From assembly GCA_019915015.1 (NCBI GenBank), contig JAHBBC010000004.1, positions 1 to 64,000 of the forward strand: a stretch of DNA of 64,000 nt. Direction: 5' to 3'. The notes under the pieces were generated by a model. That model did no database searches, had not been told where the DNA came from, and was given only the letters and a program-made list of their open reading frames with translations. The position numbers and the translations under genes were made by a program. How positions within the stretch are numbered: position 1 is the stretch's first letter; every line of letters starts with the position of its first letter. This stretch comes from Auriscalpium vulgare. Its lineage: Eukaryota; Basidiomycota; Agaricomycetes; Russulales; Auriscalpiaceae. Shown here piece by piece: positions 55,001-64,000 of this stretch.

Positions 55001-56021
55001 AGCACAGGCTGAGGACGCCCTCTACCAGGTGCGTGATTGACCGCTCGAGCATACTGAGTGCACAACTGACTCTCTTAATTCGACAGGTGCGCCGCTCTCT
55101 ACGTATCCGCCACACGCATGTGCACTTCAAGCGCGTACACATTGCAGGCCCTGGGCAAAACGCAAACACGCGTGCGCGGACCTTCATTACGCGGCTGATG
55201 GAGAAGGTTACGCGTCATGCGCAGCGCTACCGTGCCGCGTATTCCGCTCTCGAGTAGCTCGACCCCGATGGCGACTGGAGGCACAAGCTCCGAGAGTTGC
55301 GTGACAGCGACCTCAAGGGACCGCGCCAGGAGCCAAATCAGCTCGGGAAAGGCCACTTTGAAGCAAGCTGGATATGGCGCAACTTACGACCGGACATCCG
55401 CGATGTTCCAGGGGCAGACGAGGATGCAACGGAGGCAGAGATTACAGACAGTACGTGCAAGTTGTTTCGACGCGTGGTTTCCCTTACTGAGCTTCTGTTA
55501 TAGGTGTCCGCGTAGACTGGGTAAATGCCAAGGCCCGTGTTGAGCGTTGGGAAGAAGAGATTGAGCTACTACAAGTTGAAATGGTACGCGCGGTACGTTT
55601 TATGCGCGCACGGGCAAACGAGTGGAGGGCCTTACTCAACAGCCGGCCTGATGTCCGCCCCGATATTGTGGCAGGACTGAATGCATATGCCCGCCGTCAA
55701 GCTGCTCAGTTCGACGAGATTGGGGACTCGTTCATCGCGTTCTGGAAGCCCCTCCTTGCGGGTTTGGAGCTGCCGGATCTCTGGCCAGAGGTCTCCAACG
55801 AGCCCGCGACATGCATTGCCGACTCCGCTCCACGATACGATTACGGTGCGCAAACGGAGGGCAGCGCACAATCTGACGATGGCACGGGCTCAGAGGGTGG
55901 TGAGGAGGACTCGTCAGACGAGCTGGACTCTTCTGCGTTGACGGCGGCGGGCAGATTGGATGGAGCCGACCTCATACAGCCAGGAGGTGACGTAGATAAT
56001 ATTATTGATGATGCGCTGTAG
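52017..56021 (+). pseudogene. KDZ transposase, full length but with one amber codon
   Basis: About a dozen exons. The order is a basic N-terminus (MPGPRRKRKQAVVT), the CxC2-type zinc cluster (CGRCKAKDREIRCASC), IDISGIHEVYIDFCECG, LKTFHALNLQSKLNAYDFW and ARGHDPAGIEATAPG. The DDE core follows: FLAMDANFKMKL (first Asp, near 53350), YISYDIACSFSKNF (second Asp, near 53805), and THGEGVETGWAELNGFALS (Glu, near 54000). Helical C-terminal parts follow (LYIPCVTQLL, RRTGCVSGLADKE, SWIWRNLRPDIRDVPGADED) and an acidic end. At 55255-55257 a TAG lies between ALE and LDPDGDW, where relatives have glutamine; CAG to TAG is one transition. Everything else reads through, so inactivation looks recent, or the codon may be read or edited. 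Confidence 0.82.
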
Positions 56022-56169
56022 GCGCGAATGAATTTTTTCCACGAGTCTGGACTGTGAGCCTTGCGGTAACAAAAAACCTTTGCAAGTCGTGACTTAGGTC
56101 GGCTATGTTCTCCAGAGTGATTACTACGCTATAGGCCGCACATGTACAAGGCACCCGTAGTAGTTACTA

Positions 56170-57310
56170 CTATGTACGCTAGGCTGCCTCAAGTCCTCGT
56201 AATAGTGAACACCGGCCATTACCAGCCGCAATGAATCCTACGCTATACGCCGCAATATACAAGGCGCAGAAATTAAATACCACGCATGCAGTGCCGGGCG
56301 GAGTGAAAGTAAATACTCGGGGCCCGCAGAGTGAAAGTAAATAAGGCTCCTGGAGTGAATACTGCAAGCAGGCTCCCGATAATGCGCGCCCGGAGTGAAT
56401 ACTGTGTGCCCGGATTACTGTGCGCCCGGAGTAATTACTACGTGCCCAGAGCGCGCCCGGAGTAAATACTGAGCATCCGGAGTGAATTCTGCACGCACGG
56501 AGTGAATTCTGCACGCACGGAGTGAATTGTGCGCCCGGAGTGAATACTGCGCGCCCGGAGTACTGCCCACCCAGAGTGATTACTGCGTGCCCGGAGTGCC
56601 CCCGGAGTGAATACTGAGCAGCGGAGTGAATTCTGCACGCACGGAGTAAACTGCGCGCCCGGAGTGAATACTGCGCGCCCGGAGTAAATACTGAGCAGCG
56701 GAGTGAATTCTGCATGCACAGAGTGAATTGTGCGCCCGGAGTGAATACTACGCGCCCGGAGTACTGCCCACCCAGAGTAATTACTGCGTGCCCAGAGCGC
56801 CCCCGGAGTGAATACTGAGCAGCGGAGTGAATTCTGCACGCACGGAGTAAACTGCGCGCCCGGAGTGAATACTGCGCGCCCGGAGTAAATACTGAGCAGC
56901 GGAGTGGATTCTGCACGCACGGAGTGAATTGTGCGCCCGGAGTGAATACTGGGAGTACTGCCCACCCAGAGTAATTACTGCGTGCCCAGAGCGCCCCCGG
57001 AGTGAATACTGAGCAGCGGAGTGAATTCTGCACGCACGGAGTAAACTGCGCGCCTGGAGTGAATACTGCGCGCCAGGAGTACTGTCCACCCGGAGTAATT
57101 ACTGGGTGCCCGGAGTAAATAATGCGCGTCCCTTGTGCACCCGCAGTGAATACTGCGTGCCAAACACCAGTGAATACTATGCATCCCTGTTTATGTACAT
57201 ATTGGCCCACACGGGGCCTGTAGTAAATACTGTAATGCGGCAAAGTAAATACAGCACCGTAAAATACCTGAGGTCTGAACACCTTAAAGGGTGCACAGTA
57301 ATTACTATGC
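56170..57310 (-). repeat. Right subterminal array, same AGTATTYACT motif inverted
   Basis: On the plus strand the motif appears as CGGAGTGAATACTG and AGTAAATACT, the reverse complement of the left array motif. Between 56600 and 57110 units of about 200 bp recur, with GCGCGCCCGGAGT spacers. A 381-codon open minus frame through this array is an accident of composition. Confidence 0.85.
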
Positions 57311-57420
57311 ACTGAAGTACACACTTTACTACGATGTATATGTATCAGCTAGTATTGGAACTTTGCATTTGCTACTGTACTAGACTAAAGTACTACTTTA
57401 CTAACCGACAGAGTTGCAAT

Positions 57421-57715
57421 GCCCGGGCCAACATACCTGTCCCTGGTGTCCTTAGAGTCGCCCTGGAGCAGGTCAAGTCTGCATTCGCTTCAAACGCCGA
57501 AGTCAACTTCCGCGCCATCCTCGACTGTCAAGACATGGTGGCCACCCCCTTGGCGCACGGACAACACCTAGGCCCCGATCAGTGGTGGAACACTCTCGGT
57601 CCGTTGCGTTTAAATCTGCTTCCGTTGCTCTGCTCAATTACATGCAGCCCGATCACTTGCGCGGAAACCCCGGACTCCAACTGCTGGTGTCGAACACAAA
57701 CAAGTCGGAAGAAAG
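57421..57715. other. Flank right of KDZ copy 2
   Basis: A short frame (LRVALEQVKSAFASNAEVNF) could be a cut exon of a neighbouring gene; nothing more can be said. Confidence 0.3.
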
Positions 57716-59080
57716 GTGTCGCATCCGGACACACAACACACTCCCGCAGGCCGCCCGCCCCCTCAGACCAGACCAGCCGCGCGCGCTGGCGACGTTATCC
57801 GCCGCATCCCGATGATGACCACATCTGCCAGGAAAAGGCCCGGTCCTTCCGATCCGACTCCGACTCCGCCCCGGAGTGAAGCGGATACCGGACCGAGAGA
57901 CGACGGTAAAGTGAGGCCCTGACACCTTCGAAGGCGGGCGTAACGTTAACGTGTCCCGTCTCAGTGTGAGCGCTGCAAGAAGAGCAAAGTCGAGTGCATC
58001 AGGACCGCGCATGACGCGTGCCTGCCATGTCACAACGCGCGACAGAAATGCTCGCACTCATTGGGAAGGGGCAGATGGGGGCCACGGGCTCAAGAGAAGG
58101 CCGATGAAAGTCCGAGGACGACAGCGACGGCTCAAACGTCTGCAAAGAGGAAGAGGCGGGAATCAGCCGAGTCCCAGGAACATAGCACAGGCCAGTTTCA
58201 TGCTACGTAAGGTATCCGTCGACCTCGCGCTCACGCAGAGAATCAGAGCGCAGCCCGGATGATGCGCCAACAGAAATAGTCGCAGTTGAACCACGCACCA
58301 AGAAGATGAGGACTCGACAGACTGGAAAGGGGAAGTCAACGAAGTCCGCGACTGTCAGTGAAGGTAGACTTGCTTTCCAACGCCAGTTACTGTCGACGAC
58401 GTGCTCACGCGCGCCACCAGAGCCCGCAGTGCCACCACAGCACGCCCCAAAGGCAACACCGTCTCGCACAGGTGCGGTAGATTTGCACAGCCTCTGGCCT
58501 GTAGCTAACGATTTAAGCGAAGCAGCCAACGGAAGCAACGCGGTCGAGAGGGTCGCCGTGGCGAATGTCAAAGCGCTGGCTGTCGCGAAGCCCTTGCATT
58601 TGCCGCTCAAGGAGACGGACACGCCCGAGTTCGCCGCTCTCAGACATCTGATCACCGGACTAGAGAGTCTGACTCGGCGTGGCGACCGGTGGGACACGGG
58701 TCTCGAACGATTGGACGCGCAGGAGGCAAACGCAAAACGTAGCGCGGAGCAAGTAGCCTCGCTGGAGGCAGAAGTGAAGCGCGGCTCTGAAAGCCTGGCC
58801 TTGCTACAGGCGGAAGACAGGACACGAGCCGAGAGCCTGGCTACCTTGCACGCGCAGATGGCCAAAGTGCAGGCGCAAATGGCGTCCATCCGTACGTTTA
58901 CACTGCGGTCCCGATGACGTGGTACTAACGATGGGCTTTGCAGTCATAGATCAGACAGGCGGCGAGGGAGCAACAGAGAGCGACACCCGACCGATGCGTA
59001 AGACGTTGGCTCGCCCCGCGCCTGCTTCCAGGGGCGGGCTGTCGAACGCACCAGACACTTCGGCTGTTGCGAGCGGCTAG
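57716..59080 (+). CDS. Zn(II)2Cys6 cluster protein with coiled coil
   Basis: Exon 1 (MSHPDTQHTPAGRPPP) ends near 57911; an intron ending CTCAG leads to the cluster CERCKKSKVEC...CLPCHNARQKC, spacing C-x2-C-x6-C-x7-C-x2-C-x6-C as in the gene at 34809. A basic RKRR stretch, a Pro-rich part and a long heptad-rich helix (SAEQVASLEAEVKRGSESLA) follow. The last intron (near 58890-58945) leads to a tail ending SAVASG at 59080. No other transcription factor domain. Convergent with the gene at 59397. Confidence 0.65.
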
Positions 59081-59396
59081 CTGCTCCCTGAAGGAAGGTT
59101 TGCTGACGACAAAGGGGCGTGATGTCGTATTTACCTCATATGGCCCATCTTTCTTGAGACGGTTAACGGGCGTTGTGGCGTGTTTTTCTTTCCAAGCGGC
59201 ACACGGTTACTCATGTAATACCATAGCGCTGATTCGGGCTATACTTGTCACTCGAGGCATTCGAGCGTGCGATTAAAAGAGGAACGTGAGCCGCGCGCGA
59301 GACATCGGCAGCGCCAGGATGCGCGAAAGCCGCGCCGACGCAGTGGTCGGTTGCAGTGCACGACCTCGGCAGCAAATACATTCGCGAGGCATCTGT

Positions 59397-60180
59397 TCAA
59401 CGTACGGTAGCCACGACGTAGTCACCACCGGAAACCATGAGAGTTTCTTTTATAGGTATCAAAGGAAACTGCCAACGCCAAATGCACCTGGACCTATCAG
59501 GACCCCATAAGAGAACCGCCGCGCGAGAGACCAACCAAGCATTATCGTCACCATCAACAGGATGAACGACGGCACCGCCAACCCAAAAGTCATCCAGCTG
59601 TACGACCACCGGAACAGGAAAGGCCTTCACGGTGTCCGGATGGCCCTCGTCGAGGCAAAGGAGGTGATACCGTTCACCGCGGACAAGTTGAACGTAGGTT
59701 GGAGGAGGTGCGCAGCACATGTCCGGTATACCCAACGACGCCCGCATCAAATCGCATGTTGGGGTAACGACGTGGTCAACGGCTGAGGCAATAACCGATG
59801 CGAGGTGTCGACACTGTGTGGATATGAGACAGGCGGAGGATACAAAAGCCGGAGCGCGTGCATACCCTAGGGAGCAGTCAGAGAGGATCGAAAGGTATGG
59901 GCTGGGACCTACTCAGTAGCTGTCAGGTGGCAAATATCGGCTTTGCCAATGTACCGGAGGATCTTTGGGTCCATTACCCTGTGATGATCGCTGATGAGGA
60001 GAAACGAGCTGCGAGAAAAACAGATACGGACATGGGATGGACGACTCCGATGTCACCTCCGCGGAGCCACAACAGCCTTGTTCTAACGCCAACGGCACCT
60101 ACGACGCGGCTATACACTTGATGTATTCCGGTGAGGGCTGCATCGCTCGCAAATGCGTCGGAGACAACAACGCAGGCCAT
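59397..60180 (-). CDS. Uncharacterised family protein (Q family), member 1
   Basis: The N-terminal exon has IHQVYSRVVGAVGVRTRLLW then LRGGDIGVVHP; the C-terminal exon has YVQLVRGERYHLLCLDEGHP and VLLWGPDRSRCIWRWQFPLI, ending DYVVATVR. Both halves align with the gene at 61514. The GDIGVVHP segment is loosely like the viroplasmin signature, but the support is weak. Stop-to-stop distance to the zinc-cluster gene is about 320 bp. Confidence 0.5.
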
Positions 60181-60269
60181 CGATGTTGGGGGAGAAGGGA
60201 CGGCGCCACTGGGCTCCGGCCTGTATGCGTACGGAACAATTCGGGATCGGAGTATGTAAGTAAGGTGGA

Positions 60270-60676
60270 AAAATAAGAGCCTCACGGGACAAAGGATCTG
60301 CTACAGGGTCCATATCTAAAGGGAGTAAAATGTACAGATGGCGACAGACGCAAGAGCCCATCGAAGGTGACCAGAACACAACCGTCTCGGGGTACAGGAG
60401 TCAACCAACCCAGTCTCCGTCAAAAAGGTAACCATGATGTAGGCGTCTGTAAAGTATTTGAGGCGGACGGTGGAAGTGTAGTTCTGTATCAGGTGTCTGC
60501 CTGGCTAAATATCGGCGGGTCCGCGCCCATTTGGCATCAATCAGGCGGGCATCAAAAATTTTCCCGGACCAGCGCAAGAGACCCGCGGCCGTGCGGCGAT
60601 GCGTCCCTCTACAGAGTGCATTGGACGTTACGGAAATGCCTAAGGCAACGTCCCTGGTAAAGTCCGCAGAGCACAA
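60270..60676 (-). pseudogene. Q family fragment
   Basis: Carries PDTELHFHRPPQILYRRLHH and SPSMGSCVCRHLYILLPLDM, counterparts of the C-terminal half of the gene at 61514. No N-terminal half is present, the pieces lie in different frames, and the zinc-cluster gene on the other strand overlaps it. Confidence 0.45.
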
Positions 60677-61419
60677 GGTTGGTCCCGCAACTGTGACCGG
60701 TTTTCGAGCTAACGTGCGTCGTTACAGATGGGGTGCGCCAGGTGCCAAGAAAAGAGTCTTGTCTGCGGCCGCAAGTCTCAGCATAAGCGATGCGCTCCCT
60801 GCGCGAAAGCGCATAGCAAGTGCGTCGCATTGTACCCTATGCCAGTTCCGCGGTGTGTACAGGCACGTAGATCGCGGGGTAAGGATAGCCATTACACTGA
60901 CGAGACGTCAGAGCAAAGTCAGTGCCGTCCGCGGGTCGGAGACCCCGTCCGACACAAGCACGGACAAGGACGAGCGAGAAGCCAAGCGAATCCGTGCCGG
61001 ATTCATTGACGGCGATGCTCTGTCAATGGATGGCGAAAAGATGGAGGTGCGTGCTTTTTCGCGGGGCATGGACGACCATCCCACTGACGAGGCAACGTCA
61101 GAGCAAAGCCAGTGCCGTCCGTGAGTCGGAGTTCTCGTCGGACACAAGCACGGACGAGGACGAGCGAGAGGCCAAGCGAATCCGTGCCGGATTCGTTGAA
61201 GGCGATGCTACGTCAACGGACGGAGCAAAGAACGAGGTGCGTGCTCCATCCCAGCCCGCGTACACGTTGACAGAAGGCAGTCCACAGTACGTATCGATTC
61301 TTCGAAGCTCGTACGAAAGGCTTCTTCGGCAAGAGCAGTACCTGTGTGACACGCTCATGCGGATGGGAAACGTTGCCAAAGCCAACATCCGTACACTGAA
61401 GGAGGCAGGGGGGAGGTAA
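60636..61419 (+). CDS. Zn(II)2Cys6 cluster protein with internal duplication
   Basis: Exon 1 MPKATSLVKSAEHKVGPAT, an intron of 35 bases ending TTACAG, then the cluster CARCQEKSLVC...CAPCAKAHSKC (C-x2-C-x6-C-x8-C-x2-C-x6-C). Downstream an acidic exon occurs twice (DTSTDKDEREAKRIRAGF and DTSTDEDEREAKRIRAGF) through a duplication of about 190 bp. The C-terminus (SILRSSYERLLRQEQYLCDT) is helical. The splice that links the cluster to the acidic part is not resolved, so the gene may be damaged. Convergent with the gene at 61514. Confidence 0.5.
60890..61248 (+). repeat. Tandem duplication of about 190 bp
   Basis: CACTGACGAG...CGTCAGAGCAAAG at about 60895 recurs at about 61083, and homology continues through ATCCGTGCCGGATTC to GAGGTGCGTGC, with scattered substitutions. 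Confidence 0.75.
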
Positions 61420-61513
61420 ACTGAAAACATATGTGACCTACGCTCCATGTGAAGCCGATTGTATACGTAGCAGCATCGTGCTCAACGCTCATTACGAATG
61501 GGAGGTGTGGTTA

Positions 61514-62355
61514 TCAAGGCGTAAGGACTACTGCATCGCCCGTTACCGGATGTGCGACAGGGCTAGTATCTAAAGGTAAGAGGGGAAACTGAAGTCTGCA
61601 TATGCAGGAACCCGCGGACGGTGACCAGTAGGTAACAAGCACCGGCTTCATGTCGCTGTCATATCCTTCGTCACCATCCGGTTCTCTGCTCTCCGTAACG
61701 TAGGTGAAGCTAACGAAATCCTCACCGAAGTCATTCAGGCGAATGAGCAGCGGGTAAAACTGCGGAGTGGCAGGGTCGACAGGTACGCTCGAGTACGGGT
61801 ACGTGCGATAGATCTGCCCTCGACGAAGATGCAGGTATCGCGGAGGTGGCGCTACGTATCTAAGCTGGTCACCCTCCAGCATGAGCAGCCTTCTGTCCAT
61901 GGGGTTGGGAATGGTATGATGTGGTCCTGCGACGCATGGACGATGGCATCCAGGTCGCTGTACTGTGAGTTGATCAGTGACCGTGAGGCGGATAAGGTGC
62001 TGTGACCGACCCTGCAAGCGTGTTAACGAGGGCGGCGATGTGAGCGGATGATAGCACGTACGTGTCAATGAAGAGGTGCTGGGGTTGCGCAATGAGGGAG
62101 GCGCTATACATCTCTGACTCCGCATATCCACCCCTGGTACACAGTGAGGACGGAGGGCATGCAGATAGGAGGTGGTTTGCACCTGTCTGTGTAGACGCCA
62201 ATATGACCGCCATCAAGCCATATCAGGAGGGCATCCCCTACGGACCCAGTCACGTCCGCATAGACGCGCTGAATAGGGCTCATTTCGCCCGAGGCCGTGG
62301 TCATAATACCGGTGTGGGAGTCGAGGAATGAAGCTTTATTCTCTATCTGGGGCAT
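61514..62355 (-). CDS. Uncharacterised family protein (Q family), member 3
   Basis: Begins MPQIENKASFLDSHTGIMTT; the first exon contains IQRVYADVTGSVGDALLIWL and GGHIGVYTD. After introns comes MDRRLLMLEGDQLRYVAPPP, YLHLRRGQIYRTYP, LLIRLNDFGEDFVSFTYVTE, and SAGSCICRLQFPLLPLDTSP to the stop at 61514. Member 1 has the same order. The QFPLLPLD part resembles the QFPLINF part of the D family, so D and Q may be related. Function unknown. Confidence 0.55.
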
Positions 62356-63296
62356 AGCAGGTGGACGCGGGCAGAGGCGAGTGCGAAGTTCGGCAGGTCC
62401 TTTTTTCTAAAGCCGACGAGCCGAGCGTTGTCCTAAATACCGATCACAATAGCACACCGCATTTTCACGGACGGCTCATATGCAGCGCCGTATCTGAGCA
62501 GACATGTGAAGGTCGCGGTTGTTGTTCGAGACATTCATCAGAGCCGGTCCCTCTATGAAGCGCAAGTTGGGCTTGGCGTAGTGCGCGGCAGGAGGCGGCG
62601 GTCCCAACTGGAACTTGAAGGTAGGATGAGGCGTGAGGTTTGACGGGCGTGGGTTCGATTACGTGTAAGCGCTGGATGGAGCGTTAGGTCACCAAACGCG
62701 TCCCGGCTACCACGACAGCATCCGGTCTGCCAGCGCATCCACCAACGTCCGCCAATCCACACAAACGCACAGAAACCGCGATCTTATTAAAGGTATGCAA
62801 ACCTCGATAGCGCATCTTCTACCGACGGGGAGCCGTCGTCTTCTACCAAAGTTTACACTCCAAGCCCGTGCGCATGAACAGCGTTCCATTTCCCCTTTCC
62901 CTGTGCCGCCATCCTGAATGCGAGCTGGGCACCCAACGGCCCTTTCGCGCAATCCTTTTCTTCCCTACGCCCTTTCGACGCACTCTTCAGTGCGAAAGGG
63001 TCACTCCTGGGACCCGACGTGACGTGGAGGACACCACTTAGCCCATGCGCCTCCTTCCCGCGTACAACTTCTACACGTCCTTCGATGCGAATGGGTCCAT
63101 CCAGGGCCCCGACGCTTCGACTGTCCTTCTGCTACCTACGCATCTCACTGGTTGGCGCGAAAGGGACCTTGTTATGACAGATGCGATGTTGTGAGCCGCC
63201 TCCCTGCCCAGCCAGAGAGCAACGTCCACGCATTTCTCATCATAATGATATTACGCACGGGTATTCTGACAACATCGACTTTGTTTCACAGAATAC
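62356..63296. other. Intergenic, with a hairpin at 62970-63000
   Basis: No supported gene in about 940 bp. A stem of about 12 bp (CCCTTTCG...CACT against AGTGCGAAAGGG) with a 3-base bulge and a CTTC loop lies at 62970-63000, and a related CGAATGGGTCCA segment occurs about 100 bp later. Confidence 0.5.
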
Positions 63297-64000
63297 ATGG
63301 CCGACCGACTGAAGGTGAGTTTGCGCTCAATGTAAGTTGCAGTCGTAGCTCATGGACCTTGTCAGTTTGCCAAGACACGATCAGGGCGTATATATGCACC
63401 AATCTCGCATCTGACGCCGCTGTCGACCAACCTCAAATACGAGCTGCTCCTTCAAAAGGCCGTCCAGCGCGACGACGAGGAGGCGGACGGGATGGACCTC
63501 GGAAGACGCATCGCACGGTTCTGCGCAGCAACTCTGGCGGCCGAACGCATAGGCCGCGACGGAATATCCGCACCGTCATCACCAACCTCTCTGTCTCCCC
63601 TCACGACCTCACCGATAACAAGCAGGCCGCCGTCAAGCAGCGGATCCGATAGCGACCGCTCGGACAGGTCGTACGAAGACCCTTCTGCGTTCGTTAAACC
63701 ATCGTAATTCGTACTAACGACGCTGACGCCGCCAACAGGCTCGATCACACTACGGACAAAGGGGCGGCAGCCGCGAAGGCTTCGACGGCGTCCCAGAAGC
63801 GAAGGCGTCGACGGAGCGTCGCCATCACGCGACCGCACAACCGGCGAATGCCGACAGCTGACGATGCAAGCACCTCGGTCGCAGGGCATCCCTCGCCCCG
63901 CGATCGCGAAGTTGCGGACGGGAGGGCGCCAACGGCGCCTGTGGCTGGCAGCCGGCCGGGTGCCGTGTTCGAGCCGCGCATACAACATGGGCGCAAACCG
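63297..64000 (+). CDS. Uncharacterised family protein, 3' partial
   Basis: Exon 1 MADRLK (63297-63314), intron 63315-63365, exon 2 63366-63703 (FAKTRSGRIYAPISHLTPLS, then RRIARFCAATLAAER and a Ser/Thr/Pro-rich part), intron 63704-63738 (35 bases, CTAAC branch site), exon 3 from 63739 open to the window end (QKRRRRRSVAITRPHN). The IYAPISH opening and RVARF-type helix recall another uncharacterised agaricomycete family. The basic exon 3 suggests nuclear location. Confidence 0.5.

Larger units (their letters stand above)
44570..57420 (+). mobile_element. KDZ-type multigene transposon, copy 2, about 12.8 kb
   Basis: Contents from left: motif array, large gene (-), viroplasmin-like gene (+), small basic gene (+), KDZ transposase (+), inverted motif array. 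The outermost sequences are also inverted: CTAGAGTAGCAAATCGAAAG (left, near 44580) resembles CTAGTACAGTAGCAAATGCA read from the right end near 57390. Both genes next to the ends belong to the families outside, so the element appears to have landed in that cluster. Exact ends and a target duplication are not resolved. Confidence 0.7.

Noticed and set aside
56179..57324. A 381-codon open frame on the minus strand
   Set aside because: It lies wholly inside the tandem motif array and its protein is a simple repeat in all frames; the openness follows from base composition.

Overview
The window looks like subtelomeric DNA of an agaricomycete (mushroom-forming basidiomycete). The evidence is genes split by many 45-60 bp introns with GTRNGT-type donors, a Plavaka-type and two KDZ-type transposases, a fungal Helitron, Zn(II)2Cys6 cluster proteins, and a telomere-associated Penelope-like retroelement (PLE) whose copies contain degenerate CCCTAA tracts. 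No species is assigned.

Layout. 1-4014: three nested PLE copies of the endonuclease-lacking (Coprina/Athena-like) type. All end in CCCTCCCTAA, each carries a hammerhead ribozyme motif, and they abut a Plavaka transposase gene cut off in mid-codon run. 4015-7693: the Plavaka remnant (-) head-to-head with a DUF6532-like gene (+). 8090-16330: a truncated large KDZ-type transposon (copy 1). 16400-20513: a multi-exon gene for a secreted repeat protein and a decayed relative of it. 20815-28212: a 2465-residue Helitron Rep/helicase with a C-terminal cysteine-protease-like domain. 28344-44560: a dense array of small, intron-rich, uncharacterised genes from several mutually paralogous families, one split by an AT-rich insertion. 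44570-57420: a nearly complete KDZ-type transposon (copy 2) flanked by inverted arrays of an AGTATTYACT motif. 57716-64000: more of the same uncharacterised families.

Main result. KDZ copies 1 and 2 have the same gene order and relative strand: repeat array, large Ser/Thr/Pro-rich gene, divergent RNase H1-N/viroplasmin-like gene, small basic helical gene, KDZ transposase. All four genes are paralogous between copies, and an intron in the viroplasmin-like gene sits at the same codon and phase. This points to a four-gene KDZ transposon carrying three accessory genes of unknown function. Both copies are damaged: copy 1 has a truncated transposase and a stop in the small gene; copy 2 has one amber codon in the transposase and a one-base shift in the large gene.

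Other recurrent structures are Zn2Cys6 genes each followed by a convergent member of a second family (three times), and exon-module amplification in at least two genes. Splice models were made by eye, so exon limits are approximate unless positions are given.
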